Assembly: GCA_043780275.1 (NCBI GenBank)
Contig: JAYWCV010000261.1
Location: 1 to 32,102, forward strand
Source of the DNA: MGR-bin208 sp043780275
GTDB taxonomy: Bacteria; Bacteroidota; Bacteroidia; Chitinophagales; Chitinophagaceae
Reading direction: 5' to 3'
DNA: 32,102 nt
Below, one piece after another: positions 25,519-31,975 of this stretch. The notes beneath the pieces were generated by a model that was not told the DNA's origin, did not search any database, and was given only the letters and a program-made list of their open reading frames with translations. Both the position numbers and the translations under genes were made by a program. Every line of letters begins with the position of its first letter. Positions within the stretch are counted from its first letter, which is position 1.

Positions 25519-25914
25519 TTAATTCAAAAATTTGTTATAGTCCCTGATATAATCATTTTCATCATATTCTTCACTAGCAATGCACATCTGCACTGCATTG
25601 TGACTGTATTGCATCATACGCCAGCACATTTTAGGAATGAATAACCCTGTTTTTGGCGAATCCAGTATAAACTCCTGTTTTTCGCCGTTTTTCATTTCGG
25701 TAGTTACAATTATTCTGCCTGCAACGGCTATCAATACCTGCTCTAAATTATAATGCGAATGAAAACCCCGTTGTACGTTTTCTGGTGTATAATAGGTCCA
25801 GTAAATTCGTTTGGGAACAAATGGAAGTGTTTCTTTCTCAGCAATGGAAATATAGCCGATATCGGGTTTGCCGATTGAATTAAACTGAATAAGATATGGA
25901 ATTGCCAACATCAT
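25519..25914 (-). CDS. fdtA: dTDP-4-oxo-6-deoxyglucose 3,4-ketoisomerase, FdtA/QdtA-type cupin
   Basis: 131 aa cupin of the WxcM-like C-terminal family. The catalytic block RGFHSHYNLEQVLIAVAG carries the two conserved histidines, preceded by KRIYWTYYTPENVQ and followed by GLFIPKMCWRMMQYS. FdtA/QdtA enzymes shift the keto group of dTDP-4-oxo-6-deoxyglucose from C4 to C3, producing the substrate of the FdtB/QdtB aminotransferase, which is also in this operon. Fuc3 (FdtA) versus Qui3 (QdtA) stereochemistry cannot be decided here. The start ATGATG overlaps the FkbM stop. dTDP-glucose synthesis genes (rmlA, rmlB) are not in the window. Confidence 0.85.
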   Translation of the reverse strand: MMLAIPYLIQFNSIGKPDIGYISIAEKETLPFVPKRIYWTYYTPENVQRGFHSHYNLEQVLIAVAGRIIVTTEMKNGEKQEFILDSPKTGLFIPKMCWRMMQYSHNAVQMCIASEEYDENDYIRDYNKFLN

Positions 25915-26645
25915 TTTTTATTTACCAAATTGCCTTTTATAAAAATACCATCCGATTGTAAAATAGCCCCGTTTTCCGGGCTCAACAGTTCTTCAAAATT
26001 TCCATGATACTGGAAACCTAGAAGTACCAGTCTTTTGTAAATATCATCAAATAAAGTTTGTTCTTTATAAAGCTGCCTGTAGGATAATTCCACAAATATC
26101 ACATCTGCCCCTTCCAAAACCTGCTGCCCGCCTTTTATTACCTTATCTTCATAGCCTTGCGTATCAATCTTTACCATATAGGGCTTTGTAAGATTAAGTC
26201 CTGAATGTAACCCGTCAAGTGTTTGAACTTGTACGTGCTGCTTTTGCGTTCGGGCAGTATGTTTAAAATTTTCAACATGCAGTTCATTTATCTCCAGTAA
26301 TGAAGAAGAAGGAGAAAAATCGTTGATGTTCATTTCAATCATTGCATCCTGATCGCCTACAGCAACATTAAAAGCTTTAAAAGCCTTGTCATTATTGAAA
26401 TTTTTAACCAGTTTGTCATAACAACTCCTGATGGGCTCAAATGAACAAATAGCTACCTGAGGTAATAACTTCCTGATCAGTAATGCAAACTGACCTTCAT
26501 TGGCACCAATATCCAGTACAGTTTGAATGTTCATTTCCTTAAGCCAACGTAGGCGTAACAATTCACTGTCGCTCCTATCCTTTAAAGCATAAAAATCAAA
26601 ACCCAAACTACGGGTAAAACGGTGAATGTATTTTTTAAATTCCAT
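25911..26645 (-). CDS. FkbM-family methyltransferase
   Basis: 244 aa. SAM motif I is TVLDIGANEGQFALLIRK, followed by CSFEPIRSCYDKL, NVAVGDQDAMIEMNI, and VKIDTQGYEDKVIKGGQQVL with VIFVELSY. This is the standard FkbM order, with the conserved D-x-x-G-x-E segment. FkbM enzymes O-methylate sugars and polyketides. It is the first gene of the eight-gene operon, with a predicted promoter overlapping the end of mqnA, and its stop overlaps the fdtA start by ATGA. Confidence 0.85.
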   Translation of the reverse strand: MEFKKYIHRFTRSLGFDFYALKDRSDSELLRLRWLKEMNIQTVLDIGANEGQFALLIRKLLPQVAICSFEPIRSCYDKLVKNFNNDKAFKAFNVAVGDQDAMIEMNINDFSPSSSLLEINELHVENFKHTARTQKQHVQVQTLDGLHSGLNLTKPYMVKIDTQGYEDKVIKGGQQVLEGADVIFVELSYRQLYKEQTLFDDIYKRLVLLGFQYHGNFEELLSPENGAILQSDGIFIKGNLVNKK

Positions 26646-26709
26646 ACTAATTTTCTTAAACTATGTTATTTTAACATTGTTTCAATTGAGGCTTTATACA
26701 TACTATGTA

Positions 26710-26717
26710 CAAACTTA
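26710..26717 (-). promoter_or_regulatory. Predicted -7 box of the eight-gene glycan operon
   Basis: The minus strand reads TAAGTTTG (TAnnTTTG) about 65 bp before the FkbM ATG. It overlaps the mqnA stop codon. A TTG lies 16 bases further upstream, slightly short of the usual -33 spacing. Confidence 0.4.
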
Positions 26718-27464
26718 TAGTCTACAACTATTCAATTCCAAAAACATTCCCATCCCCCTCTTCTTCTCATCATCTAATTGATAGCTGATATTATTTTTAT
26801 AATAATGTTCAAGGTCAATTTGAGAAAAATGGTTTTGAGAAATTATTTCTTCAATTTGTTCAATCCCCTTTTTATTCGCTTCATTAAAATCCCGGATAAA
26901 ATCCTCCGGCAATTTTTTATTGGCAACCCAAACTGCAAATACAAATGGAAGCCCGGTCATCTTTTTCCAGGCAAGTCCCAGATCGTATTGATATGCTGAA
27001 ATGGTTCTTTGCTCAAATGCCCGGTCACCGATAACCAATCCTCCGGTTGTCCCTTTTATTAAATCCCGGAAATGATCCCCTTGTCCATCCACTAATTCGA
27101 TATCCAGCTTCCAGTATTCTTTTAAAATAATTTTCAGGAGTTGTACCGACGTTCTTGATTGATAATCCAAATAAATCATTTCCAGTTTTTCTATGGGCTC
27201 ATCACTGAACAAACAAACGGTTGCCACTTCCCCATCGCAGCCAATACAATAATCGGTAATGATTTGATATTCTTTCATTTGGGGAATCACTGCTACCGGG
27301 ACCAAGCCCAAATCGATCTTTCCCTGCAACAGGTCATCTGCAATTTTTGCAGGATAATCCTTTATCAATTCTATCTGATTAAAGATTTTACTGTTTTCAA
27401 TGCCAACTACTAAAGGCAATGTATTTAGGTAATTAACAATCCCAACCTTTATCTTCTTGTCCAA
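26715..27464 (-). CDS. mqnA: Chorismate dehydratase MqnA
   Basis: First step of the futalosine menaquinone pathway: dehydration of chorismate to 3-[(1-carboxyvinyl)oxy]benzoate, the substrate of MqnE. The opening KVGIVNYLNTLPLVVGIE is the family signature. The periplasmic-binding-protein-like fold continues with DLGLVPVAVIPQM, YLDYQSRTSVQLLKIIL and GLVIGDRAFEQ. 249 aa is normal. The start is TTG at 27464, since no in-frame ATG exists upstream and the next Met is far inside the conserved domain. An exact -7 box sits 17 bp upstream. It diverges from purB. Confidence 0.93.
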   Translation of the reverse strand: MDKKIKVGIVNYLNTLPLVVGIENSKIFNQIELIKDYPAKIADDLLQGKIDLGLVPVAVIPQMKEYQIITDYCIGCDGEVATVCLFSDEPIEKLEMIYLDYQSRTSVQLLKIILKEYWKLDIELVDGQGDHFRDLIKGTTGGLVIGDRAFEQRTISAYQYDLGLAWKKMTGLPFVFAVWVANKKLPEDFIRDFNEANKKGIEQIEEIISQNHFSQIDLEHYYKNNISYQLDDEKKRGMGMFLELNSCRL

Positions 27465-27470
27465 ATACGT

Positions 27471-27478
27471 TAATTTTG
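27471..27478 (+). promoter_or_regulatory. Predicted -7 box of purB promoter
   Basis: TAATTTTG matches TAnnTTTG, 55 bp before the purB ATG. It overlaps the expected start site of the divergent mqnA promoter. Confidence 0.4.
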
Positions 27479-27481
27479 AAG

Positions 27482-27489
27482 CAAATATA
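27482..27489 (-). promoter_or_regulatory. Predicted -7 box of mqnA promoter
   Basis: The minus strand reads TATATTTG (TAnnTTTG), 17 bp before the TTG start of mqnA. The two divergent promoters share the same ~20 bp. Confidence 0.45.
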
Positions 27490-27533
27490 GAAGAACGGCA
27501 CTTACTACCCCTTCACATTTTTAATTTATTATT

Positions 27534-28880
27534 ATGGAACTTTCTTCTCTCACAGCTCTCTCGGCAATCGATGGCAGGTACCGTAAACAAGTGCAGCACC
27601 TGGATGAATATTTTTCTGAATATGCATTAATGAAATACCGGGTAACTGTGGAAGTGGAATATTTTCTTTTTCTGGCCGATAAAAAATTTTTCAAAGTTTC
27701 GCCGAAAACCAGAAAACATCTTTTAAAAATGCTTGAAAATTTCGGACCCGATGATGCGGCCGAAATAAAACAAATAGAATTCACCACAAACCATGATGTC
27801 AAAGCCGTTGAATACTTTTTAAAAGCCGCTTTGGATAAGTATGGTGCTGCCGATTTGAAGGAATGGGTTCATTTCGGGCTCACTTCACAAGACATCAACA
27901 ATACCGCCATTCCACTTTCGTGGAAACATGCAGTCGAGTATGAATATTTACCCGAAATTCTGAATCTGAAAGCCCAATTATATTTGCTGGCAAAGGATTG
28001 GAAAGAAATTCCCATGTTGGCACATACCCACGGACAACCCGCCAGTCCTACCAAACTGGGTAAGGAATTAATGGTTTTTGTAGAACGGATTCAAAACCAG
28101 GTTGAACAATTTATCTGCATACCGTTTACAGCAAAATTTGGCGGAGCCACCGGTAATTTTAATGCTCACCATGTTTCATTTCCAAAAACCGACTGGGTTA
28201 AATTCTCCAATACATTTTTAGAAGATAAACTGGGTTTACAACGCTTACAATTTACTACGCAGATTGACCATTACGACAATATAGCTGCCCACTTCGATTG
28301 CATGAAACGGATCAATACAATCCTGATTGATTTGTGCCGCGACTTGTGGACCTATATTTCCATGGAATATTTCAAACAAAAAACCATCAAAGGCGAAATA
28401 GGATCATCTGCTATGCCTCATAAAGTAAACCCCATAGATTTTGAAAATGCTGAAGGTAATCTGGGATTGGCTAATGCTTTGTTCGAACATTTATCAGCCA
28501 AATTGCCTGTCTCCCGATTGCAAAGAGACCTATCCGATTCAACCGTTTTAAGAAATACCGGTTTGCCGGTGGCACATACCATTTTGGCCATTCGATCGAT
28601 TGAAAAAGGTTTGCGGAAATTAATTTTAAACGACAGCAAAATTTATCAGGATCTGGAAGATAATTGGGCCGTAGTTTCTGAAGCCATTCAGACTATTTTA
28701 CGACGTGAAAATTTCCCGAAGCCATACGAGGCATTAAAAGATCTAACCAGAGGCAATGGACAAGTAACAAAAAAATCAATACATTTATTTATCGATAACT
28801 TAAAAATTACTATAGCATTAAAAAAAGAATTGAAAAGTATCAGTCCGCATAACTATACCGGCGTATCCGCTAAATATTAA
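27534..28880 (+). CDS. purB: Adenylosuccinate lyase
   Basis: Cleaves SAICAR and adenylosuccinate in purine synthesis; a cytoplasmic homotetramer of the fumarase/aspartase superfamily. The N-terminus SLTALSAIDGRYRKQVQHLDEYFSE is typical. Conserved region 1 includes TNHDVKAVEYFL and HFGLTSQDINNTA, and region 2 is MLAHTHGQPASPT. The catalytic serine loop is GSSAMPHKVNP at residues 290-300, continuing IDFENAEGN. 448 aa matches Bacteroidota PurB. A strong terminator hairpin follows 14 bp after the stop. Confidence 0.96.
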   Translation: MELSSLTALSAIDGRYRKQVQHLDEYFSEYALMKYRVTVEVEYFLFLADKKFFKVSPKTRKHLLKMLENFGPDDAAEIKQIEFTTNHDVKAVEYFLKAALDKYGAADLKEWVHFGLTSQDINNTAIPLSWKHAVEYEYLPEILNLKAQLYLLAKDWKEIPMLAHTHGQPASPTKLGKELMVFVERIQNQVEQFICIPFTAKFGGATGNFNAHHVSFPKTDWVKFSNTFLEDKLGLQRLQFTTQIDHYDNIAAHFDCMKRINTILIDLCRDLWTYISMEYFKQKTIKGEIGSSAMPHKVNPIDFENAEGNLGLANALFEHLSAKLPVSRLQRDLSDSTVLRNTGLPVAHTILAIRSIEKGLRKLILNDSKIYQDLEDNWAVVSEAIQTILRRENFPKPYEALKDLTRGNGQVTKKSIHLFIDNLKITIALKKELKSISPHNYTGVSAKY

Positions 28881-28894
28881 TGGCTTATTTATTT

Positions 28895-28930
28895 ATAAAC
28901 CTGCCAAACTGCAGGCAGGTTTATACTTTT
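28895..28930 (+). terminator. Terminator hairpin after purB
   Basis: An 11-bp perfect stem ATAAACCTGCC / GGCAGGTTTAT with an 8-nt loop, followed by ACTTTTT. The duplicated prfC 3' end begins at its right edge (stop codon at 28930-28932), so the two genes once met tail to tail here. Confidence 0.82.
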
Positions 28931-29270
28931 TACTTATGTATCTCACTGGTAAAATGAAATTCGATATCGGGGTTATTATTTCTTTCGGTATTTAAAAACC
29001 ATTCGCTTTGTGCCAGGTAAACCAAATGTCCATCTTTATCTTCAGCAATATTTCCCTGTTTAAAACGACAGAACTCGTCCAGCTTTTTAGGATCTTTTGA
29101 AGTTAGCCAGCAAGCTTTATAAAATGATAAGGTATTGAATTCAACCGATGCACTATATTCTTGCAACAACCTGTATTTGATCACTTCAAACTGCAGTTCT
29201 CCCACACATCCAATCACTTTTTTATTTCCCCCATGCTGGGTAAATAATTTTGCAACACCATCGTCGGTTA
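28930..29270 (-). pseudogene. prfC: Displaced 3' end of prfC (partial duplicate)
   Basis: This 341-bp stretch encodes the last ~113 codons of release factor 3 and aligns without gaps to the 3' end of intact prfC (30295-30635). By hand count there are 19 differences (about 94% identity). Only about four change amino acids (Leu/Thr in DGHxVYLAQ, Asp/Glu and Lys/Gln near the 5' edge). The frame is intact to the normal stop but has no proper start; upstream of 29270 the prfC similarity ends abruptly and the frame meets a TAG at about 29287. It is a fragment, not an expressed gene. The low rate of amino-acid change shows that it was under selection until recently. It sits 5 bp from the purB terminator, which suggests that it is the original 3' end. 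Confidence 0.9.
28930..29270. repeat. Direct repeat copy 1 (prfC 3' end)
   Basis: Left copy of a 341-bp direct repeat. The partner is 30295-30635, at a constant offset of 1365 bp with no gaps. Recombination between the copies would delete the nucleotidyltransferase module cleanly and leave prfC intact. Confidence 0.93.
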
Positions 29271-29577
29271 AAAACCACCGAAGCTAATTCTGATGTTTGG
29301 AGACTTACTTTCAATACAAATGAAACGGGTGTACACATATATACAAATGACAAACAAAGTCATTCTGAGATTCCTCCTTCGTTCGGAATGACAAGGAAAG
29401 GAGCAATGTCAATTTAAAACAAAAAAAAAAGACTAGGTGTTAAACTTTAACCTGTTTGAATGATTGATATCCGTGAAACTTATTTTTATGCTGCTTCACT
29501 TTTTATCATCGCAGCTATGCATATTCTGGAGTCCTTCAGACTTAAAAAGGTTTCATAACTATTGCGGCAAATAAATT
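29271..29577. other. Non-coding stretch inside the prfC-flanked segment
   Basis: 307 bp without a credible gene. It holds the palindromic repeat at 29359-29392 and a run of ten A near 29424. No promoter or clear terminator was recognised. Its left edge is the sharp end of prfC similarity. Confidence 0.6.
29359..29392. repeat. REP-like palindrome
   Basis: GTCATTCTGAG near one end and GTTCGGAATGAC at the other can form a stem of about 11 bp with G-T pairs (7 perfect outer pairs, GTCATTC/GAATGAC). It resembles short dispersed palindromes of bacterial intergenic DNA. It is the only such copy noticed in the window. Confidence 0.5.
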
Positions 29578-30033
29578 TTACATGCTGAGTTTTTCAATAT
29601 CATCTAAATCTTTATGGCGGCCGGAGGCTGTTTTGGCTTTTATTAATGTGTTGATATTTACAAACCTTATTTGCAAACCGTTTTCATCATAAAGTTTACT
29701 GATTTTATAAGCTTCGTCAAAATCACATCCTTTTACTTTTTTTAAAATCTCGATACATATAGGCGGTATTCCATAACTGAATACATCCATCTCATCATTT
29801 CGTAAAAAGTTCTCTTCAGTTATATCAGAAGTAGGCAAACCAAAAGCCAGATAAGCTTTAATAAGTTTTTTATGATTTTCGGCTGTTACATGAACCCAAA
29901 CATCCATGTCTCCGGTTGATCTTCTGTAACCATGTAAAATAACAGCATAGCCACCCACAAGTAAATATTCAACTTCCTGCTTGTTTAAGGCATCAATAAA
30001 ATCTCTGAAATCTTCATTGAAAATGTTAGCCAT
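29578..30033 (-). CDS. Small nucleotidyltransferase-fold protein (AbiEii/DUF6036-like)
   Basis: 151 aa. The minimal nucleotidyltransferase motif is present: VGGYAVILHGYRRSTGDMDVWV, i.e. GG followed by DxD (Gly-Gly near residue 27, Asp-Met-Asp about 14 residues later). EILKKVKGCDFDEAY provides the likely third acidic strand. The ending LIKAKTASGRHKDLDDIEKL is shared by a widespread bacterial group that is usually preceded by a small gene, as here. Relatives include toxin-type nucleotidyltransferases (AbiEii, MNT), but no AbiEi-type regulator or HEPN partner is present, so a toxin-antitoxin role is only a possibility. The start codon shares one base with the upstream stop (TAATG), so it is translationally coupled. 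Confidence 0.8.
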   Translation of the reverse strand: MANIFNEDFRDFIDALNKQEVEYLLVGGYAVILHGYRRSTGDMDVWVHVTAENHKKLIKAYLAFGLPTSDITEENFLRNDEMDVFSYGIPPICIEILKKVKGCDFDEAYKISKLYDENGLQIRFVNINTLIKAKTASGRHKDLDDIEKLSM

Positions 30034-30233
30034 TATTTTTTATGTTTTCGAATGCTAACTAACCGCTTTTCCATTTTAGTTGGATAATAAGGATCTATTC
30101 TGTAAACCATTGCACTAAGATACCAACCTTGATTTAGCCTTTCAGAAAGGGGAACAGTTTTATCAAAAACATTGCTTCTTTCAGCCTCCGCAAAAGTTTG
30201 TACCTTAAAAACAGTTTTATCAAATTTGTACAT
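30033..30233 (-). CDS. 66-aa protein coupled to the nucleotidyltransferase, function unknown
   Basis: A short basic protein: FDKTVFKVQTFAEAERSNVF, then LSERLNQGWYLSAMVYRIDP, and a Lys/Arg-rich tail (KMEKRLVSIRKHKK). The FAEAE...SERL...WYL pattern resembles small proteins that often precede this type of nucleotidyltransferase, which makes it a real gene rather than a chance frame. No domain of known function is recognised; a partner or inhibitor role is inferred from position only. A weak -7-like TAAGTTTA lies 4 bp upstream (30238-30245, minus strand). Read-through from prfC is the other likely source of transcript, since no terminator separates them. Confidence 0.72.
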   Translation of the reverse strand: MYKFDKTVFKVQTFAEAERSNVFDKTVPLSERLNQGWYLSAMVYRIDPYYPTKMEKRLVSIRKHKK

Positions 30234-30294
30234 GCTGTAAACTTAAATTAATTTTATTTAACTTCCTTGTGAATTGCCAATTGCATATTACCCA

Positions 30295-30635
30295 TTACTT
30301 ATGTATCTCACTGGTAAAATGAAATTCGATATCCGGGTTATTATTTCTTTCGGTATTTAAAAACCATTCGCTTTGTGCCAGGTAAACCGTATGCCCATCT
30401 TTATCTTCGGCTATATTTCCCTGTTTAAAACGACAGAACTCATCCAGCTTTTTTGGATCCTTTGAAGTCAGCCAACAAGCTTTATAAAATGATAAGGTAT
30501 TGAATTCAACCGAAGCACTGTATTCCTGCAACAAACGGTATTTGATCACTTCAAACTGCAGTTCTCCCACACATCCAATCACTTTTTTATTTCCCCCATG
30601 CTGGGTAAATAATTGTGCAACACCTTCATCGGTTA
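30295..30635. repeat. Direct repeat copy 2 (functional prfC 3' end)
   Basis: Right copy of the 341-bp direct repeat, forming the 3' end of the intact prfC gene. Similarity to the left copy starts at the stop codon and ends at 30635, inside the codons for LTDEGVAQ. Confidence 0.93.
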
Positions 30636-31881
30636 GCTGAATCAATCCTTTCTCCAACTGCTTGGTTTTCATTGGATCTTTATTGACAACCTCTTTAAAT
30701 AATTCAGGCGAAAAAGAAGGTATTCCGGTGAAGTAAAAATCTTCCCCTTCGGTCATGGTATCACCTATTTTAAAATTTCCGGTATCAAATAATCCTACTA
30801 CATCACCGGCATAAGCTTCTTCTACAATATTTTTTTCACGGGCTAAAAATGAATAGGGATTACTAAACCGAAAATCCCTGTCAAGCCTTACATGGTGAAA
30901 ATATTTATTCCGCTCGAACTTGCCCGAACAAACCCTCAGAAATGCTATACGATCCCGGTGCTTCGGATCGAGGTTTGCATGTATTTTAAAAATAAATCCG
31001 CTGAATTTTTCTTCCTGTACATCCAGTTTTCTAGTAGTTGTTTCCCGGCTTCTTGGAGTAGGTGAAACTTTAATAAATGTATCCAGCAATTCTTTTACCC
31101 CAAAATTATTCACCGCACTGCCAAAAAATACAGGAGCAATTTTACCCGCCAAATATTTCTGCTGATCCAAATCGCCATATACGCCGGCCACTAGTTCCAC
31201 ATCTTCACGTAAAATAGATGCATCTCTTTCACCTAACATTTTATCCAGTAATGGATCATTCAAATCGTTGATAGCAAGACTGTCTTCTTCGGATGATTTT
31301 GTATTGGCACTGAACAGTATTAAGTTTTTATCCCTGAAATTATAGACCCCTTTAAAATCTCTGCCGCTATTGATAGGCATCGTCATCGGATGCAAGGCAA
31401 TAGATAATTCATTTTCTATTTCTTCCAGCAAGTCGTAACGGTTCTTACCATCCCGATCCATTTTATTAATAAAAACAATAACCGGCGTATCCCGCATCCG
31501 GCACACTTCCATCAATCGACGGGTTTGCTCTTCTACCCCATTCACACTGTCAATTACCAGAATTACACTATCCACTGCCGTTAAAGTCCGGTAAGTATCT
31601 TCGGCAAAATCCTTGTGACCGGGAGTATCTAATAAATTTATCAAAACGCCATTATATTCAAACGACATCACGGAAGTGGCCACAGAGATTCCTCTTTGCC
31701 TTTCAATCTCCATAAAATCACTGGTAGCATGTTTCTTAATCTTATTACTTTTTACAGCACCGGCAACTTGAATAGCCCCTCCGAACAACAATAATTTTTC
31801 TGTTAATGTGGTCTTTCCGGCATCGGGGTGCGATATGATGGCGAAGGTTCTGCGTTTAGATATTTCCTGATCGTATTTCAT
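30295..31881 (-). CDS. prfC: Peptide chain release factor 3
   Basis: GTPase that recycles RF1/RF2 from the ribosome after termination. From the ATG at 31881 it is 528 aa, the usual RF3 length. G1 is SHPDAGKTT (residues 17-25), then the switch region ERQRGISVATSVM, G3 DTPGHKDFAEDTYR, G4 INKMDRDG, and the RF3 C-terminal domain with GCVGELQFEVIKYRL. The frame extends to an ATG at 31953, but an exact -7 box (31894-31901) lies within that extension and the extra residues are not RF3-like. The last 341 bp are the second copy of a direct repeat, so the gene may be a chimera whose 3' end came with the adjacent nucleotidyltransferase module. Confidence 0.96.
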   Translation of the reverse strand: MKYDQEISKRRTFAIISHPDAGKTTLTEKLLLFGGAIQVAGAVKSNKIKKHATSDFMEIERQRGISVATSVMSFEYNGVLINLLDTPGHKDFAEDTYRTLTAVDSVILVIDSVNGVEEQTRRLMEVCRMRDTPVIVFINKMDRDGKNRYDLLEEIENELSIALHPMTMPINSGRDFKGVYNFRDKNLILFSANTKSSEEDSLAINDLNDPLLDKMLGERDASILREDVELVAGVYGDLDQQKYLAGKIAPVFFGSAVNNFGVKELLDTFIKVSPTPRSRETTTRKLDVQEEKFSGFIFKIHANLDPKHRDRIAFLRVCSGKFERNKYFHHVRLDRDFRFSNPYSFLAREKNIVEEAYAGDVVGLFDTGNFKIGDTMTEGEDFYFTGIPSFSPELFKEVVNKDPMKTKQLEKGLIQLTDEGVAQLFTQHGGNKKVIGCVGELQFEVIKYRLLQEYSASVEFNTLSFYKACWLTSKDPKKLDEFCRFKQGNIAEDKDGHTVYLAQSEWFLNTERNNNPDIEFHFTSEIHK

Positions 31882-31893
31882 AATTAGCGGCCG

Positions 31894-31901
31894 CAAAGGT
31901 A
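31894..31901 (-). promoter_or_regulatory. Predicted -7 box of prfC promoter
   Basis: The minus strand reads TACCTTTG (TAnnTTTG), 12 bp before the ATG at 31881. It supports that start over 31953. Confidence 0.5.
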
Positions 31902-31975
31902 AGGAATGAAAGACACTTAACAGAGAGATGAAAGCCATGTCGTTTTCAAACAAAAATTAGTACAAACTACATGTT

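Larger units (their letters stand above)
29271..30635. mobile_element. Putative small cargo segment inserted into prfC
   Basis: 1365 bp that, on the favoured model, entered prfC: 307 bp non-coding, a nucleotidyltransferase gene, its coupled 66-aa partner, and a replacement prfC 3' end (30295-30635). No integrase, transposase or terminal inverted repeats are visible, so homologous recombination or a trans-acting recombinase would be needed. The equivalent reading as insertion of 28930-30294 downstream of prfC cannot be excluded. Confidence 0.4.

Noticed and set aside
28930..29217. Stand-alone 95-aa gene
   Set aside because: It begins with a GTG inside the prfC-homologous stretch and is only the displaced C-terminal part of RF3.
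29578..30233. AbiE abortive infection system
   Set aside because: The nucleotidyltransferase is much shorter than AbiEii and the 66-aa partner has no winged-helix AbiEi features.
29271..30635. SXT/R391-type integrative element at prfC
   Set aside because: Those elements use the 5' part of prfC and carry an integrase and conjugation genes; here the 3' end is involved and no recombinase is visible.
31882..31953. N-terminal extension of prfC to ATG 31953
   Set aside because: The extension contains the predicted -7 box and does not resemble RF3; the ATG at 31881 gives the standard start MKYDQEISKRRTFAIISHPD.
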